From Enoplolaimus lenunculus (taxonomy: Eukaryota; Nematoda; Enoplea; Enoplida; Thoracostomopsidae), in contig JASANG010000356.1 of assembly GCA_030248215.1 (NCBI GenBank), positions 124,001 to 188,000 on the forward strand: a DNA stretch of 64,000 nucleotides, written 5' to 3'. A model generated the notes under the pieces. It searched no databases. It was not told the DNA's origin and saw nothing but the letters and a program-made list of their open reading frames with translations. The position numbers were made by a program, and so were the translations under genes. Below are positions 22,966 through 33,610 of the stretch, piece by piece. The first letter of the stretch is position 1; each line of letters starts with the position of its first letter.

Positions 22966-23040
22966 TAGACTGCATTTTTTGCTTAGGCTTAGGCTTCGGC
23001 TTAGGCTTAGGAATACGCTTAACCTACTGTTATGCCCCTC
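22966..23040. mobile_element. Family C MITE fragment
   Basis: TTTGCTTAGGCTTAGGC and GGCTTAGGCTTAGGAATACG with CTACTGTTATGCCCCTC at the right. The left terminus is missing. Confidence 0.55.
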
Positions 23041-23519
23041 AAAGTATCATTGGTCGTTAATTTTGTGAAATTCGTGCATGCACTGGCTGAATGTTTTTGT
23101 CACCAACCGGCCTTTGTTATGTTGAGCTTGCTTTGAGCTGATCCACCTGAGACGAATTGTAATACATCAAATTGGGTTAAAATCTTTTAAATCTTGTTTA
23201 ATTTTTGGTATTCCTATAAACAAAAATTCGTTGGCTGATGGTTTAAATACAGAAGTTGACCAAATACGTGAGTAGAAGAAAAAGCGATGCGTCGTAGTAG
23301 GCTGTAGGATGGAATATTCATAATTAAAAAGTTGTGTTCTGTGTAAACCAAATTTGATTTTTCTGCAATATGGTAGCGTATACTTGACAATTTTAGTGTT
23401 TCCGGAGTAGTTGTCTGATGTTGGACCGTACGTTATTGCATGCGAATTAAACCTACAACATCGAATAAAACTGCAAAAGCAATTAGTTCACAAAAAATTA
23501 TGCGCTGTTTTATTAATGC

Positions 23520-23640
23520 GGCCCATATAAAGATTAGGGCAGTACGTTTTTGCTGCGGGACTATAGAGTAAGCTTAAGCTTCAGACTAATTTTTTTACTT
23601 AAACTCAGGCGTAGGCTCATATAGTGTCATGCTACAACAG
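23520..23640. mobile_element. Family C MITE, right end missing
   Basis: The left terminus GGCCCATATAAAGATTAGGG is clear and is followed by AGAGTAAGCTTAAGC. The right end is lost. Confidence 0.6.
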
Positions 23641-24055
23641 ATCAAAAGTACCGGCGGCATTAATTGATCGTAAACCATATCGAAAATAGAATTGAAATTG
23701 TAATAAAATATTGTTGCATTAAAAATACGTCAATTGCGGTATATATATGTTGCGGTCAAATTTTCTTTGACAAACGCGGACACAGACGAACTGATTCGCA
23801 AAATTGAACAATAAATCAACGTTTACGACCCACAACTGCATGGATAATTGCTTTTATTTTACAGTGCAGTTTTGGTTTTTTACAGCAATATCCCTGTTTT
23901 CAATATTTTCAGCTATAATTACGGAAATCTATTCCATTAGTGGCCGCCCCCATGCAATAGTAGCGACGAGAAATATCAGATGTCTGAGTACCTGTTACAT
24001 ATTTGGGCAGATTAGCTCGTTTTTTGTTTTTGTCTTTTTCGTGGACTCTACTTAT

Positions 24056-24200
24056 GACCAGTCTCTATCCACAAACGGATTCTATTAAAGGAGACAGACT
24101 TCTATTGATTGTAACTCAAAATGAGACCCTCCTCTCAATACCATCCTCTTATTAGGTTCTCTACAATGGAGTATAGATACCATCCTCTTATTAGGTTCTC
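24056..24200. mobile_element. Family D fragment with a 40-bp tandem duplication
   Basis: CTCTATCCACAAACGGATTC, GACTTCTATTGATTG and ACTCAAAATG match the family-D right half. The CTCTTATTAGG segment is then duplicated as two near-identical units of about 40 bp (ATACCATCCTCTTATTAGGT). Confidence 0.55.
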
Positions 24201-24253
24201 TACAATAGAGTATAGACATAACATTTTAAATATATCTTGGGTCGTCCGTCCCA

Positions 24254-24452
24254 TCAGAGTCGGATCCAAAAATATCACACGGGCGAGGCAGGTTGGCAAA
24301 TGTTGTGAAACGTAATTTCTACTCTATGCTATATGTCGCAACTTTCTGAATGAAGGCGAAAAACAATAAGGTAGGACACCTTTACCACTGTATCGCAAAA
24401 TGTTTCCGGGTGGGTGGGGCGTACGCCCTCCGCCATCTGGATCCGCTAGCGT
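24254..24452. mobile_element. Possible hAT-type remnant with CGGATCC ends
   Basis: Begins CAGAGTCGGATCC and ends CATCTGGATCCGCTAGCG. These resemble the common hAT terminus CAGNGGCGGATCCAG. Solo termini of the same kind lie near 41133-41148 and 56441-56457. No TSD was read. Confidence 0.4.
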
Positions 24453-24867
24453 GTCCGACCCAGTTCAACTTGATATATATTATTTCGTACACATAGTTTA
24501 ACAGACCCTGCACTTAATATCTGCAATTATTTATTTATTTAACTCTGCGTATGTTTATTTTTCTATTTGTTGGACAATGTTTCGTTTTCTTTGTGAAAAA
24601 GTTATCAATCATCACAATAAAATTAAAAATCTGTCAGTTGAAGTTCCAAAAGTACGTTTATATTCGCTTCAGTATCATTCGTAATTTAAGTTCATATGTC
24701 ATGACTGTGTTCGCATATCCAGCAGCGGATACACGGAGAAACCCTGGCCCTGTCCGCGGACAGGTATTAAAACCAAAATTTTGTATTCAGATTGTGCACT
24801 AAAAAATTGTGTTTGGCTTCTCCGCTCTTGAGCGCTTTTCACTGTGAATCGCTTCTGTAAAACATCG

Positions 24868-25000
24868 GTCCATGTATACAACAGGGCCGGAACAGTAGTA
24901 TAAGCATATTTCTATAAGTCTAAGAGTAAGCCTACACCTGAAACGAATAGGCTTAGGTTTAAGAAAATGGTTATAGGTATATGCGTTAACCTTTAACCTT
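24868..25000. mobile_element. Family C MITE, right end missing
   Basis: CGGTCCATGTATACAACAGG and GCCGGAACAGTAGTATAAGC are family-C right-terminal words in inverse orientation, followed by TTAGGC-like core. The other end is lost. Confidence 0.6.
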
Positions 25001-25221
25001 GATCCTTTTCCGCCTTCAGTATTATATATGGAACACTGCATATACCCTGTGTAAGAAATATTTCACGGTACACAATGTTTAACAGCGCGTATGCGTTAAC
25101 ACCATCGACTCGACGTGAGAAATTTCTCTGGAACGAGCGCCATGTTTCTATAGCTAAGTGATCTGTTCGATTCTAAAGTTAAAAAACGGATTTCAGTCGA
25201 AACTGTTAGCTTCCTATCATT

Positions 25222-25409
25222 GGTCCATGTAAAGATCAAGGGCGGAAACGTTTTCCTGTAGGACTAGAATAGAGTAAGCTCAAGCCTTAGACTAAATTTT
25301 TGCTTGGCTTAGGCTTAGGAATAAACTCATTCTTATGCTTAGGCTTAGTCTTTGGCTTAGGAATATATATGCTTATAATACTGATCTGGTCCAGTTGTTT
25401 ACACTGGCT
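25222..25409. mobile_element. Family C hAT-type MITE with exact 8-bp TSD
   Basis: Starts GGTCCATGTAAAGATCAAGG, ends GTTGTTTACACTGGCT, and is flanked by CTATCATT at 25214-25221 and 25410-25417. It is 188 bp with the core GGCTTAGGCTTAG. Confidence 0.9.
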
Positions 25410-26308
25410 CTATCATTTGATCAAAGATTATTCATATTTATATTCACTGAGTCCATATGACACGGGTCATGTCTGTGTTTCACGGTCACACAAACAATGG
25501 ATAAATGCAGTTTACTGTAACAAAACAAAACGGAATGGCAGTAAATATATTAAGAACACACCATCTGCGCCAACACCAGTAGAAAACTGTTGCTCGAAGC
25601 AAATTTCATTTATTCAACTTTGCTTCTAAGTCATCGAAATCCCTTGAATTCCCTTATGAAAGAATTTCTAGCACCCCCTAACAAGCTGAGCTCGTTAAGC
25701 TACTTTAAATCCCAAAAAAGTTTTGAGCAAGCTTACAGATATATAATTCAGATACTATGACAAAGATCACAAATTAATTATTTTGTAAACAGTACGTACC
25801 GAATTAGCTGAAAATTTGCATTATTCACATCTATAAACCACTTAAAAAACGTTGAAACGTTTAAATACTACAGGTCAAATAAACATCTATGGGTGTATTC
25901 TCAAATGTGTGTAGCACCTATCACAGTTTACTTCACGATCAACGTTAAACCTTACGCTTAGAAAAAGGCATCAGCATAGTTAAGCCTTTTCGAAACCTAA
26001 ACCCGATCCGAACACCAGGTTAAATGTGGAGGTGTACAAGAAGCGATGGTTTTGCCAAATTCTTCAAGCAAAATTGTAAATAACTTACTGATTAACAGAC
26101 ACTTAATGTACGATACAAAGTTGATCAAACCACATGTTGAGATCATGATTGTTTTACAAAATAAATATAAATGAATGTAATTTCAGTGGCCAATGCATAG
26201 AACAGGGTCGCAACAGTTTTATATGCATATTCCTAAGCCTGAAAGTAAGAATGAGCTTATACCTGAGCCTATGCAGAAGCAAAAAAATTAGTTTTAAGCT
26301 TAAGCATA

Positions 26309-26559
26309 CACTGTAAATTGTAATGAGTTTATTAATCAACTCAACAAGTGAGTTAGTTATTTCTGAATTATTATTAAGCATTAACTCAAATATGAGTTGA
26401 GTTGATTCTCACTCTGAGTTGAGCTGATTTCGGCTGAGTTGATTAATTAACTCAGAATGAGTTGAATTAAATCAGAACTCTGAGTCCTGATACTCCTAAC
26501 TCAGATTGAGTAAATATAACTCATTTTGAGTTAAAATCAACTCACCGAAATTTACAGTG
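26309..26559. mobile_element. Family E MITE (CACTG...CAGTG) nested in family C
   Basis: Left CACTGTAAATTGTAATGAG, right CTCACCGAAATTTACAGTG, with TA on both sides (26307-26308, 26560-26561). The interior is an array of opposed GAGTTGA/TCAACTC and ACTCAGA/TCTGAGT words, so the whole element can fold. Relatives lie at 35058-35165 and 40268-40477. Confidence 0.8.
26328..26333 (-). promoter_or_regulatory. Candidate polyadenylation signal AATAAA inside the nested MITE
   Basis: Reads AATAAA on the minus strand, about 365 bases after the aquaporin stop codon. I saw no canonical AATAAA between the stop codon and this site. Whether it is used is unknown. Confidence 0.3.
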
Positions 26560-26698
26560 TACTGTATTTGCGTCCCACAGAAAAACGTTTCGCCCCTGAT
26601 CGGTTTACATGGATCATTTCAGTAATAGACTTAATGGAACGATACTTTGAAGCTCTGGCTGTTAAAATTGAATATGTAAATCCAAAGGGGTAAGACAT

Positions 26699-26783
26699 TT
26701 AAGCTTGATACGTCGACAGATCATCCTCTGAGTCGTCTCGGCGACAGCAGAACAATCGGTGAGTATCGTCGGCGAAAATTAAT
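26699..26783 (-). CDS. Aquaporin exon 5 (C-terminus)
   Basis: An 85-nt terminal exon after ACAATTTCAG. It completes Arg 511 and encodes LIFADDTHRLFCCRRDDSED, ending STYQA and TAA. The join gives FLYR-LIF, the usual end of aquaporin segment 6. The exon is too short to stand out as an open frame and was found by splice phase. Confidence 0.85.
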
Positions 26784-29700
26784 CTGAAATTGTTAACACT
26801 GAATTAATATGGAGATTCAATTCGGAAGTATTTAGGGATATCGTTTTGTCCCCTTGAATTCGACCAGACTCCTTGGATTGGCTCGAGTCCGTAGCCATAG
26901 ACACGCGAGAGGGTGCTCAAGCCTCTGAAAACATTCCAAATTTTAACCTGGTTTGACGTGAAATCCTTGCATGCCCCTCATAGAAAATTTTAGCCAATTG
27001 CATGTTGAGCTGTCTACGGACCTACATTGGTTAGGCAATATCTTCTCAAAACTGTTTCGATGCCCGTGCAGTTTAAATTTTATGAGAAAGGCTAAATTTT
27101 ACAGCATACTTAATTAATTCTAGCTGAAATTTACGAAACGCAAACAACTGTCGCTTATAACACAGCACAAAGGTAAAACAATAGAATTATTTGCATAAAA
27201 CCAAAACACAAATGAAAACAATAAATCCTGGCATAAGAACGTAAAAAAAACCATGAGACAAACCTGTACAGAAAAGTAGCAAATAATGAACCAATGAACG
27301 GGCCGAGCCAGAACACCCAATGATAACTCCACGTTGATACGTCAATACCGTTAATTGTTGATACAATACAGACGCCCAATGAACGAATCGGATTCCACGA
27401 AGCGGTACTGACCAGGAGGCTAAAATATCGATACACTAAAAGCATTCCACTGATGATACGCTGTGTTAAATTCTAAATACATCAATTGTTTTGGCGTACC
27501 AAAGAGCCAGAACATAATGATCCTTATGCACTTTCCACAATATCATGCGTGCAAAAGTCACCTGGTGTACACATGATATTGTGGAATTTGCAATAAGTTT
27601 GAATTCAATTCAAAGTAGTTTCAAAAGATAACTTTGTAGTTTCCTTAGCCAATCGTCGTTTGACATGGCTAATCTCATATTTAAGCAGCGAACACTAGCC
27701 TAATTCTATTTTTAAACCTCGTTGTAAGATTACGTATTAAAACGTTAACTCCCGGCCACTAAAGATTAGCCTAAAGCATTGAGCATACTCTAAAGCATTG
27801 AGCATACTCTATTCCTGAACTTTGGGAAAATGCAAAAAAATATATAAGAGTATAACAAAGCAGATCTAAAGGTTACAAAATTAGTTTCGAGAACTAACTT
27901 TGCAGCAGCTTCTGTAATTTTAAAAATTGATCCAGCTCGCGTATGACATGACATATATACAACCGAAACTTTTCCAAGGAAATGGGCTAATTTTCCTAAA
28001 AATGCCGAACCACTTTAGCACTCTGCGGATACATGGTTAATGTAATTAAAACCTTTTTTGAACAATTTCTGTTTTAGTTTTATTATAAATTGTTTAATTC
28101 GCAAAAACTATTAATAACCTCATAAACGCTGCCAGACAAGTTGCAGTAGTAACTGCATTTGCATGCGTTCGAATATCAACGTTTGTGCAACCAGCGTCTG
28201 CCCATCGTAATGGACTCGCATCGAAAAAGCAATTGGCACTGTTTGATCGGCCGTGACGAAATTGCTGAGTCATAAGATAGGCCAGAACCACAAGACCAGT
28301 GGTGAAACTTTGACATAAAATCAACTGGTACATCTGAGTGAACCAGAACAATTTCTGGTCGTCACCATCTGCAGTGCCTAATGCTGCTCGTCGGTGAAGC
28401 GATGGTAGGTTGACGTGAACTTCGGCAAGAGAAACAACCTAAAATTGCAATTGATACCAGTGGCTTGGCCAGAAATATGTATTTGTGCTGTCCGTCAGTG
28501 CAAAAACACCTAACGTTTTGGCTGCCAAAATGGAATTGACCAATCGCTGATAATCATTTAATAATTCTAAGCGTCTTTGGCCAACAATACCCCATTAATT
28601 AGCGGCGCGCAGTCCCTTGGCTACCGGCATGTCCTTGTAAAGGCTCGTCAAATACTGTTAGACCTTGCATAGTTTTACCATTTTACTAGCATTAATTTTA
28701 ACGCTACATGGACCTACGCTGCGTATTTTAAACGTATTTTTGTATTAATACTTTCGTCGCGTATCAAATAGTGGCACAGGGGAACTTATCTCCGCTGCCG
28801 GAAGAATTTTGACCCCACAAAGAAAATTTTCAACCTTGCTTATATTATAAGTCATCGAAAATTCTTGTATGCCCCTCCTAAAAACACTTACCCCTATCAA
28901 TGTAACCTGGTTACGGGACTGACGATTCAACGAGATAAACCACAACTACTTAGTATTTAATATGACACTGGCTGAACTCATTCGAGGACGACTTATGCTT
29001 TTACCCTAAACAGATTTTTAAAGAAGTAAAAATATTACCTGATAACAAAATACACCTAAACACGCTGCTGATAACTGAACGATCCAGTAGGCAACAGCCA
29101 TCAAAGGCGAAGTGCCTCCACAGAACAAACTTGCCAACGTTATCACTGGATTAAGATGAATACTGAAATATCAAAAGCTGATATATGTTATATTTTGGCA
29201 AATAGCTAAAATTACGTTATACTTTACTGTGCCGCCAGCGTTTGTGGGTAGATCTATCACAGAAGTTAGACAAACATACTTAAAAAAATATGCGCCACAC
29301 CAAAAGTTGTCGTAAGAACTTTTTTGAAAGCTACAAAACCTATTATCAACAACTAATCGACGTTAGTTACACAGGCCCATAGCCATGTCACCATGCTAGC
29401 GAGGCTAAAAAATTTTCAAGAGGGGCATTCAAAGGTGTTCAATGAGTTACAAGCAAGGTTGAAAACGTTCTAGGGGGCCCAAAATTTTCCGGGGGGCTGA
29501 GCTCACCTTGGCCCCCTAGGCTATCGGCCCGTAGTCAAATTTGAAATACGAACACTAACCTCAAATTATGAAATGTTGATATGCAAACGCCAAAAATTGC
29601 TCCTTCCAAAACCGAAACAATTACAACATACAACACTCGCTGAACAGCCAACTGCAACAGTGCAGACTCGATATACGTTGCGATAAAGCACACCGCAACA

Positions 29701-30491
29701 ACCGCCACAAATTCAGCGGCGATTGGGCGAAGTGTGCGATCGCATCTGGCAACACAAGCTCGCGCGCGATCCGATGCACGACTGTCTGGGCGTTGTCTAG
29801 ACGTTTTGGCCAAGTCCAGGGTCGCCGCATTTCTCTGGGGTCGGTTCCGACGAAGTCCGTCGCTTCCTGAGTTGTACGACGTGTAGCCTGCAGCAGAAGT
29901 CATCGCCATCCCTGGCGCACTAAATGGCAACTCTGAAGCGCTATCTAACGTATCGTGTGTAGTGTCCAATAGTAGGGGGTCAGGTTCGAATTTTCCTGGT
30001 TCACCGTAAATTGCTTGGATCGGCGAATATTCGTTGTTATTATGATTATTATTATTATTATTGTTGTTGTTGTTGTTTGGAGTGTTTCGATTGCGTAAAA
30101 TACCTTTGAGCCCGTAACCACCGTTTGAGACAGTTGTCGACGTTGCATGCGGGATACTTCCGTTGGGTGGATTTTCGAGTAGGGTCAGATGTTGCTGTTG
30201 CTGTCCCACAGCCGCGGATGTATGATAGTTCGATATCCCGTTACTCAGCTTGAATTCGTGATATTTCGACGCATTTGGAGAGCCAGAAGCGTTATGCCGA
30301 GGATAAGTACCGTAGACGTTAATATCGCTATGACCTCCTTGATGAGATGCTACTCCACCTAACGCAGCGCTGGTTGGGGTATTAATTTGACTTCCAGGGT
30401 GCCCAGAGCTTGCTTGGTAGTGCCGCCGAAGTGGCTCAGTTGTTGGCGCAGGGAATGACATGTGGTCGGATGCCTGAAATATTTTTGCCAA
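26699..30491 (-). CDS. Aquaporin-family (MIP) channel with altered NPA boxes and a long N-terminal extension
   Basis: Membrane channel of the major intrinsic protein family, moving water or small neutral solutes. Five exons join in phase: 30491-29560, 29162-29039, 28438-28119, 27419-27264 and 26783-26699 (538 residues from the first ATG). Residues 1-250 are a low-complexity Ser/Asn/Gly/His-rich cytoplasmic stretch with an Asn run. Six membrane segments follow, at about 256-280, 285-308, 328-350, 383-409, 444-465 and 492-514. The first pore loop is IHLNPV (NPV at 315-317) and the second is WNPIRSLG (NPI at 468-470, with the selectivity-filter Arg 471). Both boxes depart from the usual NPA at the third residue. 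WSYHWVFWLGP and the end ...FLYRLIF are typical of the family. The acidic C-terminus is short. An alternative start is Met 11 (a 3' splice site lies at 30473). The subfamily is uncertain. Confidence 0.9.
26884..27026. mobile_element. Family B MITE in aquaporin intron 4
   Basis: GAGTCCGTAGCCATAGACAC on the left and GAGCTGTCTACGGACC on the right, with core CTTGCATGCCCCTCATAGAA. No clear TSD. Confidence 0.7.
27264..27419 (-). CDS. Aquaporin exon 4 (second pore loop, membrane segment 6)
   Basis: The acceptor is ATATTTTAG and the donor is GTTTGT. It encodes residues 459-510: SLLVSTASWNPIRSLG carries the second box as NPI with the conserved Arg, and HWVFWLGPFIGSLFATFLY is a textbook aquaporin segment 6. 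Confidence 0.95.
28119..28438 (-). CDS. Aquaporin exon 3 (membrane segments 4 and 5)
   Basis: The acceptor is CAATTTTAG and the donor is GTTATT (phase 0 to phase 2). It encodes residues 353-458. Segment 4 is QMYQLILCQSFTTGLVVLAY. A loop of about 35 residues follows, longer than usual between segments 4 and 5, then the start of segment 5 (AVTTATCLAAFM). Confidence 0.88.
28779..28921. mobile_element. Family B MITE in aquaporin intron 2
   Basis: Core words in order: TTTGACCCC, TTTTCAACCTTGCTTATA, TCTTGTATGCCCCTCC, and CCTGGTTACGGGACTG at the right end. The left terminus is worn. Confidence 0.65.
29039..29162 (-). CDS. Aquaporin exon 2 (first pore loop, membrane segment 3)
   Basis: The acceptor is GATATTTCAG and the donor is GTAATA. 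It completes Ser 311 and encodes residues 312-352, with IHLNPVITLASLF and AYWIVQLSAACLG. In most aquaporins the loop reads HxNPA. Here the Ala is Val. Confidence 0.93.
29372..29531. mobile_element. Family B hAT-type MITE in aquaporin intron 1
   Basis: Starts CAGGCCCATAGCC and ends GGCTATCGGCCCG. The flanks TAGTTACA and TAGTCAAA agree at 6 of 8 positions. It ends 29 bases from the exon 1 splice donor. Confidence 0.8.
29560..30491 (-). CDS. Aquaporin exon 1 (N-terminal extension, membrane segments 1-2)
   Basis: Encodes residues 1-310. The first 250 residues are low-complexity, including an Asn/His run from a trinucleotide repeat (about 30043-30076). Membrane segments 1 (IAAEFVAVVAVCFIA) and 2 (VLYVVIVSVLEGAIFG) follow. 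The donor is GTTAGT, phase 2. TATTTCAG at 30481-30474 looks like a 3' splice site. If it is used, this is the second exon and the start would be MSFPAP. Confidence 0.85.
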
Positions 30492-30691
30492 CCATATTTA
30501 ACAAAAAGTTAATAAACATTCGAGGTAGGACTGCGAAGGACAAGTTGCCACTAGAAGCTTTCCATGACTCGCTTTGTTCAAACTGTGTACTCAAAATAAT
30601 AATACACAATGCAAGAACCCGATAGCACCCTTGCGCTTGCTGGAACTACACAGTCTACACGACCCGTGTTCCAAGTTTTGCCCTAACTTAA

Positions 30692-30763
30692 GGTCCCCAC
30701 CGAGAATCGAACCTAGACGCTCTTACACTCGAGTCAAGCATGCTAACCATGTGGACGGCTGCC
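30692..30763 (-). ncRNA. tRNA-like sequence (pseudogene or SINE head)
   Basis: On the minus strand it shows an A-box-like TGGTTAGCATGC and a B box GGTTCGATTCTC. A potential acceptor stem GTCCACA/TGGGGAC pairs at six of seven positions, and a 17-base arm has the loop CTCGAGT. The D arm is too short and the T stem has a mismatch, so it is probably not a working tRNA. No terminal CCA or poly(T) pattern decides the matter. Confidence 0.35.
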
Positions 30764-30905
30764 ATATTGTTCACATTCCGGTATATGTGCAGATCTGTGA
30801 CATGTTTACACTATATACAACACTTACCCGGGCCTTTTGCCCCCCCTAGCAATTTTTCAACCTTGCTTGTATAACTCAATGGAAACCCAATGTGCGCGGT
30901 AAGTG

Positions 30906-30974
30906 CAGGCCCGTAGCCAACTCAGCTTGCTAGGGGGAGCTAAAAATTATTCAGGTGGGCTATCGACCGGGCTC
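30906..30974. mobile_element. Family B MITE, left part
   Basis: CAGGCCCGTAGCCAACTCAG and CTTGCTAGGGGGAGCTAAAA, then truncated. A separate internal fragment of the same family (CCCCCCCTAGCAATTTTTCA, ACCTTGCTTG) lies at 30838-30890. Confidence 0.65.
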
Positions 30975-32018
30975 AAGTGTCAAAGCTTTGTAAGCTGCTT
31001 TATGTAGGAACTTAGTGATAATAAACAATACGAGCCCAGCTTATATATTTTTCACTGGCGAATCCCGGATGTAGCGATTGGCAACTATAATATCGTTTAC
31101 GTTTGTTTTGAAGGAAAAAATAAACACCACGAAAAACATATTCATAATTTGAGTTTTTTTATATTCCAGCTTACTCAAAATATGCCGGCCGCCGGAACAT
31201 CCTGGATTCGCCATCGAAATTTACCGATTGAGCCAGTTTTGCACCAACTGTTGGATTTATTGTTATTTTTTGTTTTCTTCGATTGTTGACACATTTACAT
31301 TTTATACTTGAGTTTAAATCGGATAATTCAAAAGTAGTAAAATTTGAAAACTTTAAATTCGAGTTACAAAACTGCCGTGGGAATAAAAACGTCAAGCTGC
31401 TACACATTTTGTGCTATAAAATTATATTCTGTTTGTTCAAATGTTCAAATACTTCAGTCGTGTAATATACTTTGCGCAAATTGCGTTCACAAAGTAAATA
31501 TTACAGAGCAAGTTGAAGATTTAAGCAGGTAAACGTTGTTTTACGGTGTCTGAACTCGCGAAATCACCTTGAAATATTAGCTTAGAGCGTATAATAAAGG
31601 CGATCTGATGTTGTAAAATGCGTAGCAGTATATTTTTTCCGAGTAATTTTGCACTCAATTTTGACATCTGTCATTAATGTTCACCGCCCTTATTCACATA
31701 AGGTATTTCAATCAATTAAAGTCTTCTCCCAAAGACAACAACTGAACACCCAGTCAGAAGGGCCGGAGCAGCTACCCCCTATACTCCACAATTTGGTGGC
31801 GCCGTCTCCTAAATGGAAAGCCGCCCTAAAACAGTTAATCTGGTAAGCACCAAATGGGCCTTTTTCCGTCACACCCATCTCAAATTGAGGTCGGAGAATG
31901 TTCATTTTAAACGTCAAATAAAGAAAGGGAACGCGCCCCGAGATTTACTGCGCGAAGTCGTCGTAATACCCCCTCGTGAAAAGTGTCACACTCTGTTATT
32001 ATATACTCTTGGTTGTAT
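30975..32018. other. Intergenic DNA without recognisable features
   Basis: No exon, RNA gene or repeat I can support between the aquaporin upstream region and the family-H elements. Confidence 0.45.
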
Positions 32019-32619
32019 CAAGAGTGGATGATGCATACTTCAATAACAGTATGCAACTGGGAGCATTCTGTGTAGCAAACAATGTACTCGGCACGCGTTT
32101 CGTTTTTGGTCGACCTCCCTTGGATACAACCTGTTCGATCCAAGGCACTTTATGCATCCGACATTAAAAATGCTCCGCATACAGTTAAATTTAGGGGTAT
32201 TGCATGTCACAGTGACCCGCCTGTAAATAAGAATTGGGTCGGACAAAAACACAACCGGCCAATGGTACATTTTGTACCATATGGAAACCAAAGTGTTGCA
32301 CCCTCTTGTGTCATGCACTCATGGCTTTTGCTAAAAATTCATTATGACTGTATCGACAAGGGTATGCAACTTTTGCGCAATGGCTTGGTGCAATATGTAC
32401 CAGCACGCGTCACATTTTGGTCTGACTCCCTTTCAATTTGGGAGGTTGATGAGGCTTGCACCATTCAAAATAAGATTATAGAGCAGTAAATAAACTGTTC
32501 GATTTTAGTTAACAGGCGTAAAAGTTCAAGAAACCTGCAATGGGACGTAGGTTAAAAACGCAACGTGCCCAGAATGTACCCAGTTGCATACTCTTGTTAA
32601 ACATAATCATCCACTCTTG
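32019..32619. mobile_element. Family H element, long copy
   Basis: The left end CAAGAGTGGATGATGCATAC and the right end ATAATCATCCACTCTTG are inverted repeats. The flanks GTTGTAT and GTTGTAC nearly match. Internal words recur in both orientations (CAACTGGG..., GCACGCGTYRCRTTTTGGTC). The 135-codon open frame through it matches no family I know. Confidence 0.65.
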
Positions 32620-32879
32620 GTTGTACCAAAAACTCTATTTGATTAGAACGTATTGTACAATCGCTGAGCATAATTCTATCGCCTTAGCAGTTTTGATGAT
32701 TAATTTCTTCAGGTGTAGTTTTCGATTCGGCGGAAATTAAAAAGAATATTAAACCATTTTTTTCTATTTTAAATGCTACTAAGCAGCAGCGACAAGATGT
32801 TGATTATTTTTGTGAATATCTTAGACATTTTTGAAATTATTACGAGTTTCATAGTTCTGGTACGTTGAATCACATATAT

Positions 32880-33188
32880 CAAGAGCGAATAATCGCTTTT
32901 TTACAAGATTGTGCAACTGGGCATATTCTGCGTAGAAAAGAATGTACCCGGAACGCGTTGCGCTTTGCCCTTCCCCTCTTATTTAGAGGCAGTACAACCG
33001 GTGCGAACCATTTCACTTTATGTATGCAGCATCAAACGTGATTCCCTTATAGCTTAATTTAGGGGTATTCATGTGATAGCGACCCCCCTCTAAACAAGGA
33101 AAGTCAGCCAAAAACGCAATACTCGGTGGTACGTTTTGTATCATGCAGGACCGCAAAAGTTGCAAACACTTGTCATTATCCACTCTTG
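32880..33188. mobile_element. Family H element, short copy
   Basis: Starts CAAGAGCGAATAATCGC and ends TCATTATCCACTCTTG. The interior (GTGCAACTGGGCATATTCTG, AGCTTAATTTAGGGGTATTC) aligns with 32050-32215 of the long copy. The two copies lie in the same orientation about 260 bp apart. Confidence 0.65.
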
Positions 33189-33284
33189 CTCATATTAATA
33201 CTTACCTGTCACAAAGTTTTTTCAAAAGTCAGGTTAAACCAAATATATTTGACACAAATGCAGTGAGTGCAAGGTTTGCTTCGA

Positions 33285-33610
33285 TTATCCGCCCAGCCGG
33301 CGCGTGCTCAAAATGGATGGGTTTTGAAAACTTTTTTCAAATTTGAGCTTTCCATGACCTAAACTTGCCAATTCAAACCAAATTTAAATGTTTAAAAATC
33401 CATGTGTTCGAATCGTCATATTTAGTTTATTTTTGCATGGTTTGGTGATGGCATAACTGTGCATTTGAAATGACCCATCGTTAAGCATAGTGTAAAACTT
33501 ACCCGAGCTAATTTTTCACCGGTCCGTTGAGATAAATTTTGGCTATCGATCATTGTTCGATTTACAAACTTTTTAACTATTAATTTTGAGATACTAGAAA
33601 ACAATTTCTA
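33285..33610. repeat. Possible second copy of the 5.6-6.3 kb foldback family
   Basis: CCGCCCAGCCGGCGCGTGCT and the following TTTTGAAAACTTTTTTCAAA resemble the left arm at about 5698-5750. The right-hand limit is uncertain. Confidence 0.35.

Larger units (their letters stand above)
26188..26615. mobile_element. Family C hAT-type MITE with exact TSD, hosting a nested family-E element
   Basis: Ends GGCCAATGCATAGAACAGGG and TTTACATGGATC, flanked by ATTTCAGT at 26180-26187 and 26616-26623. It is 428 bp, of which 251 bp (26309-26559) is a later insertion. It starts 83 bp beyond the aquaporin stop codon on the transcribed side, so it probably lies in that gene's 3' untranslated region. Confidence 0.92.

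Noticed and set aside
23804-24088. 94-codon hydrophobic frame as a membrane protein
   Set aside because: AT-rich sequence readily gives Phe/Ile-rich frames. No motif, splice signal or similarity supports it.
32082-32489. 135-codon open frame
   Set aside because: It lies wholly inside the family-H element, matches no family I recognise, and the second copy of the element does not preserve it.
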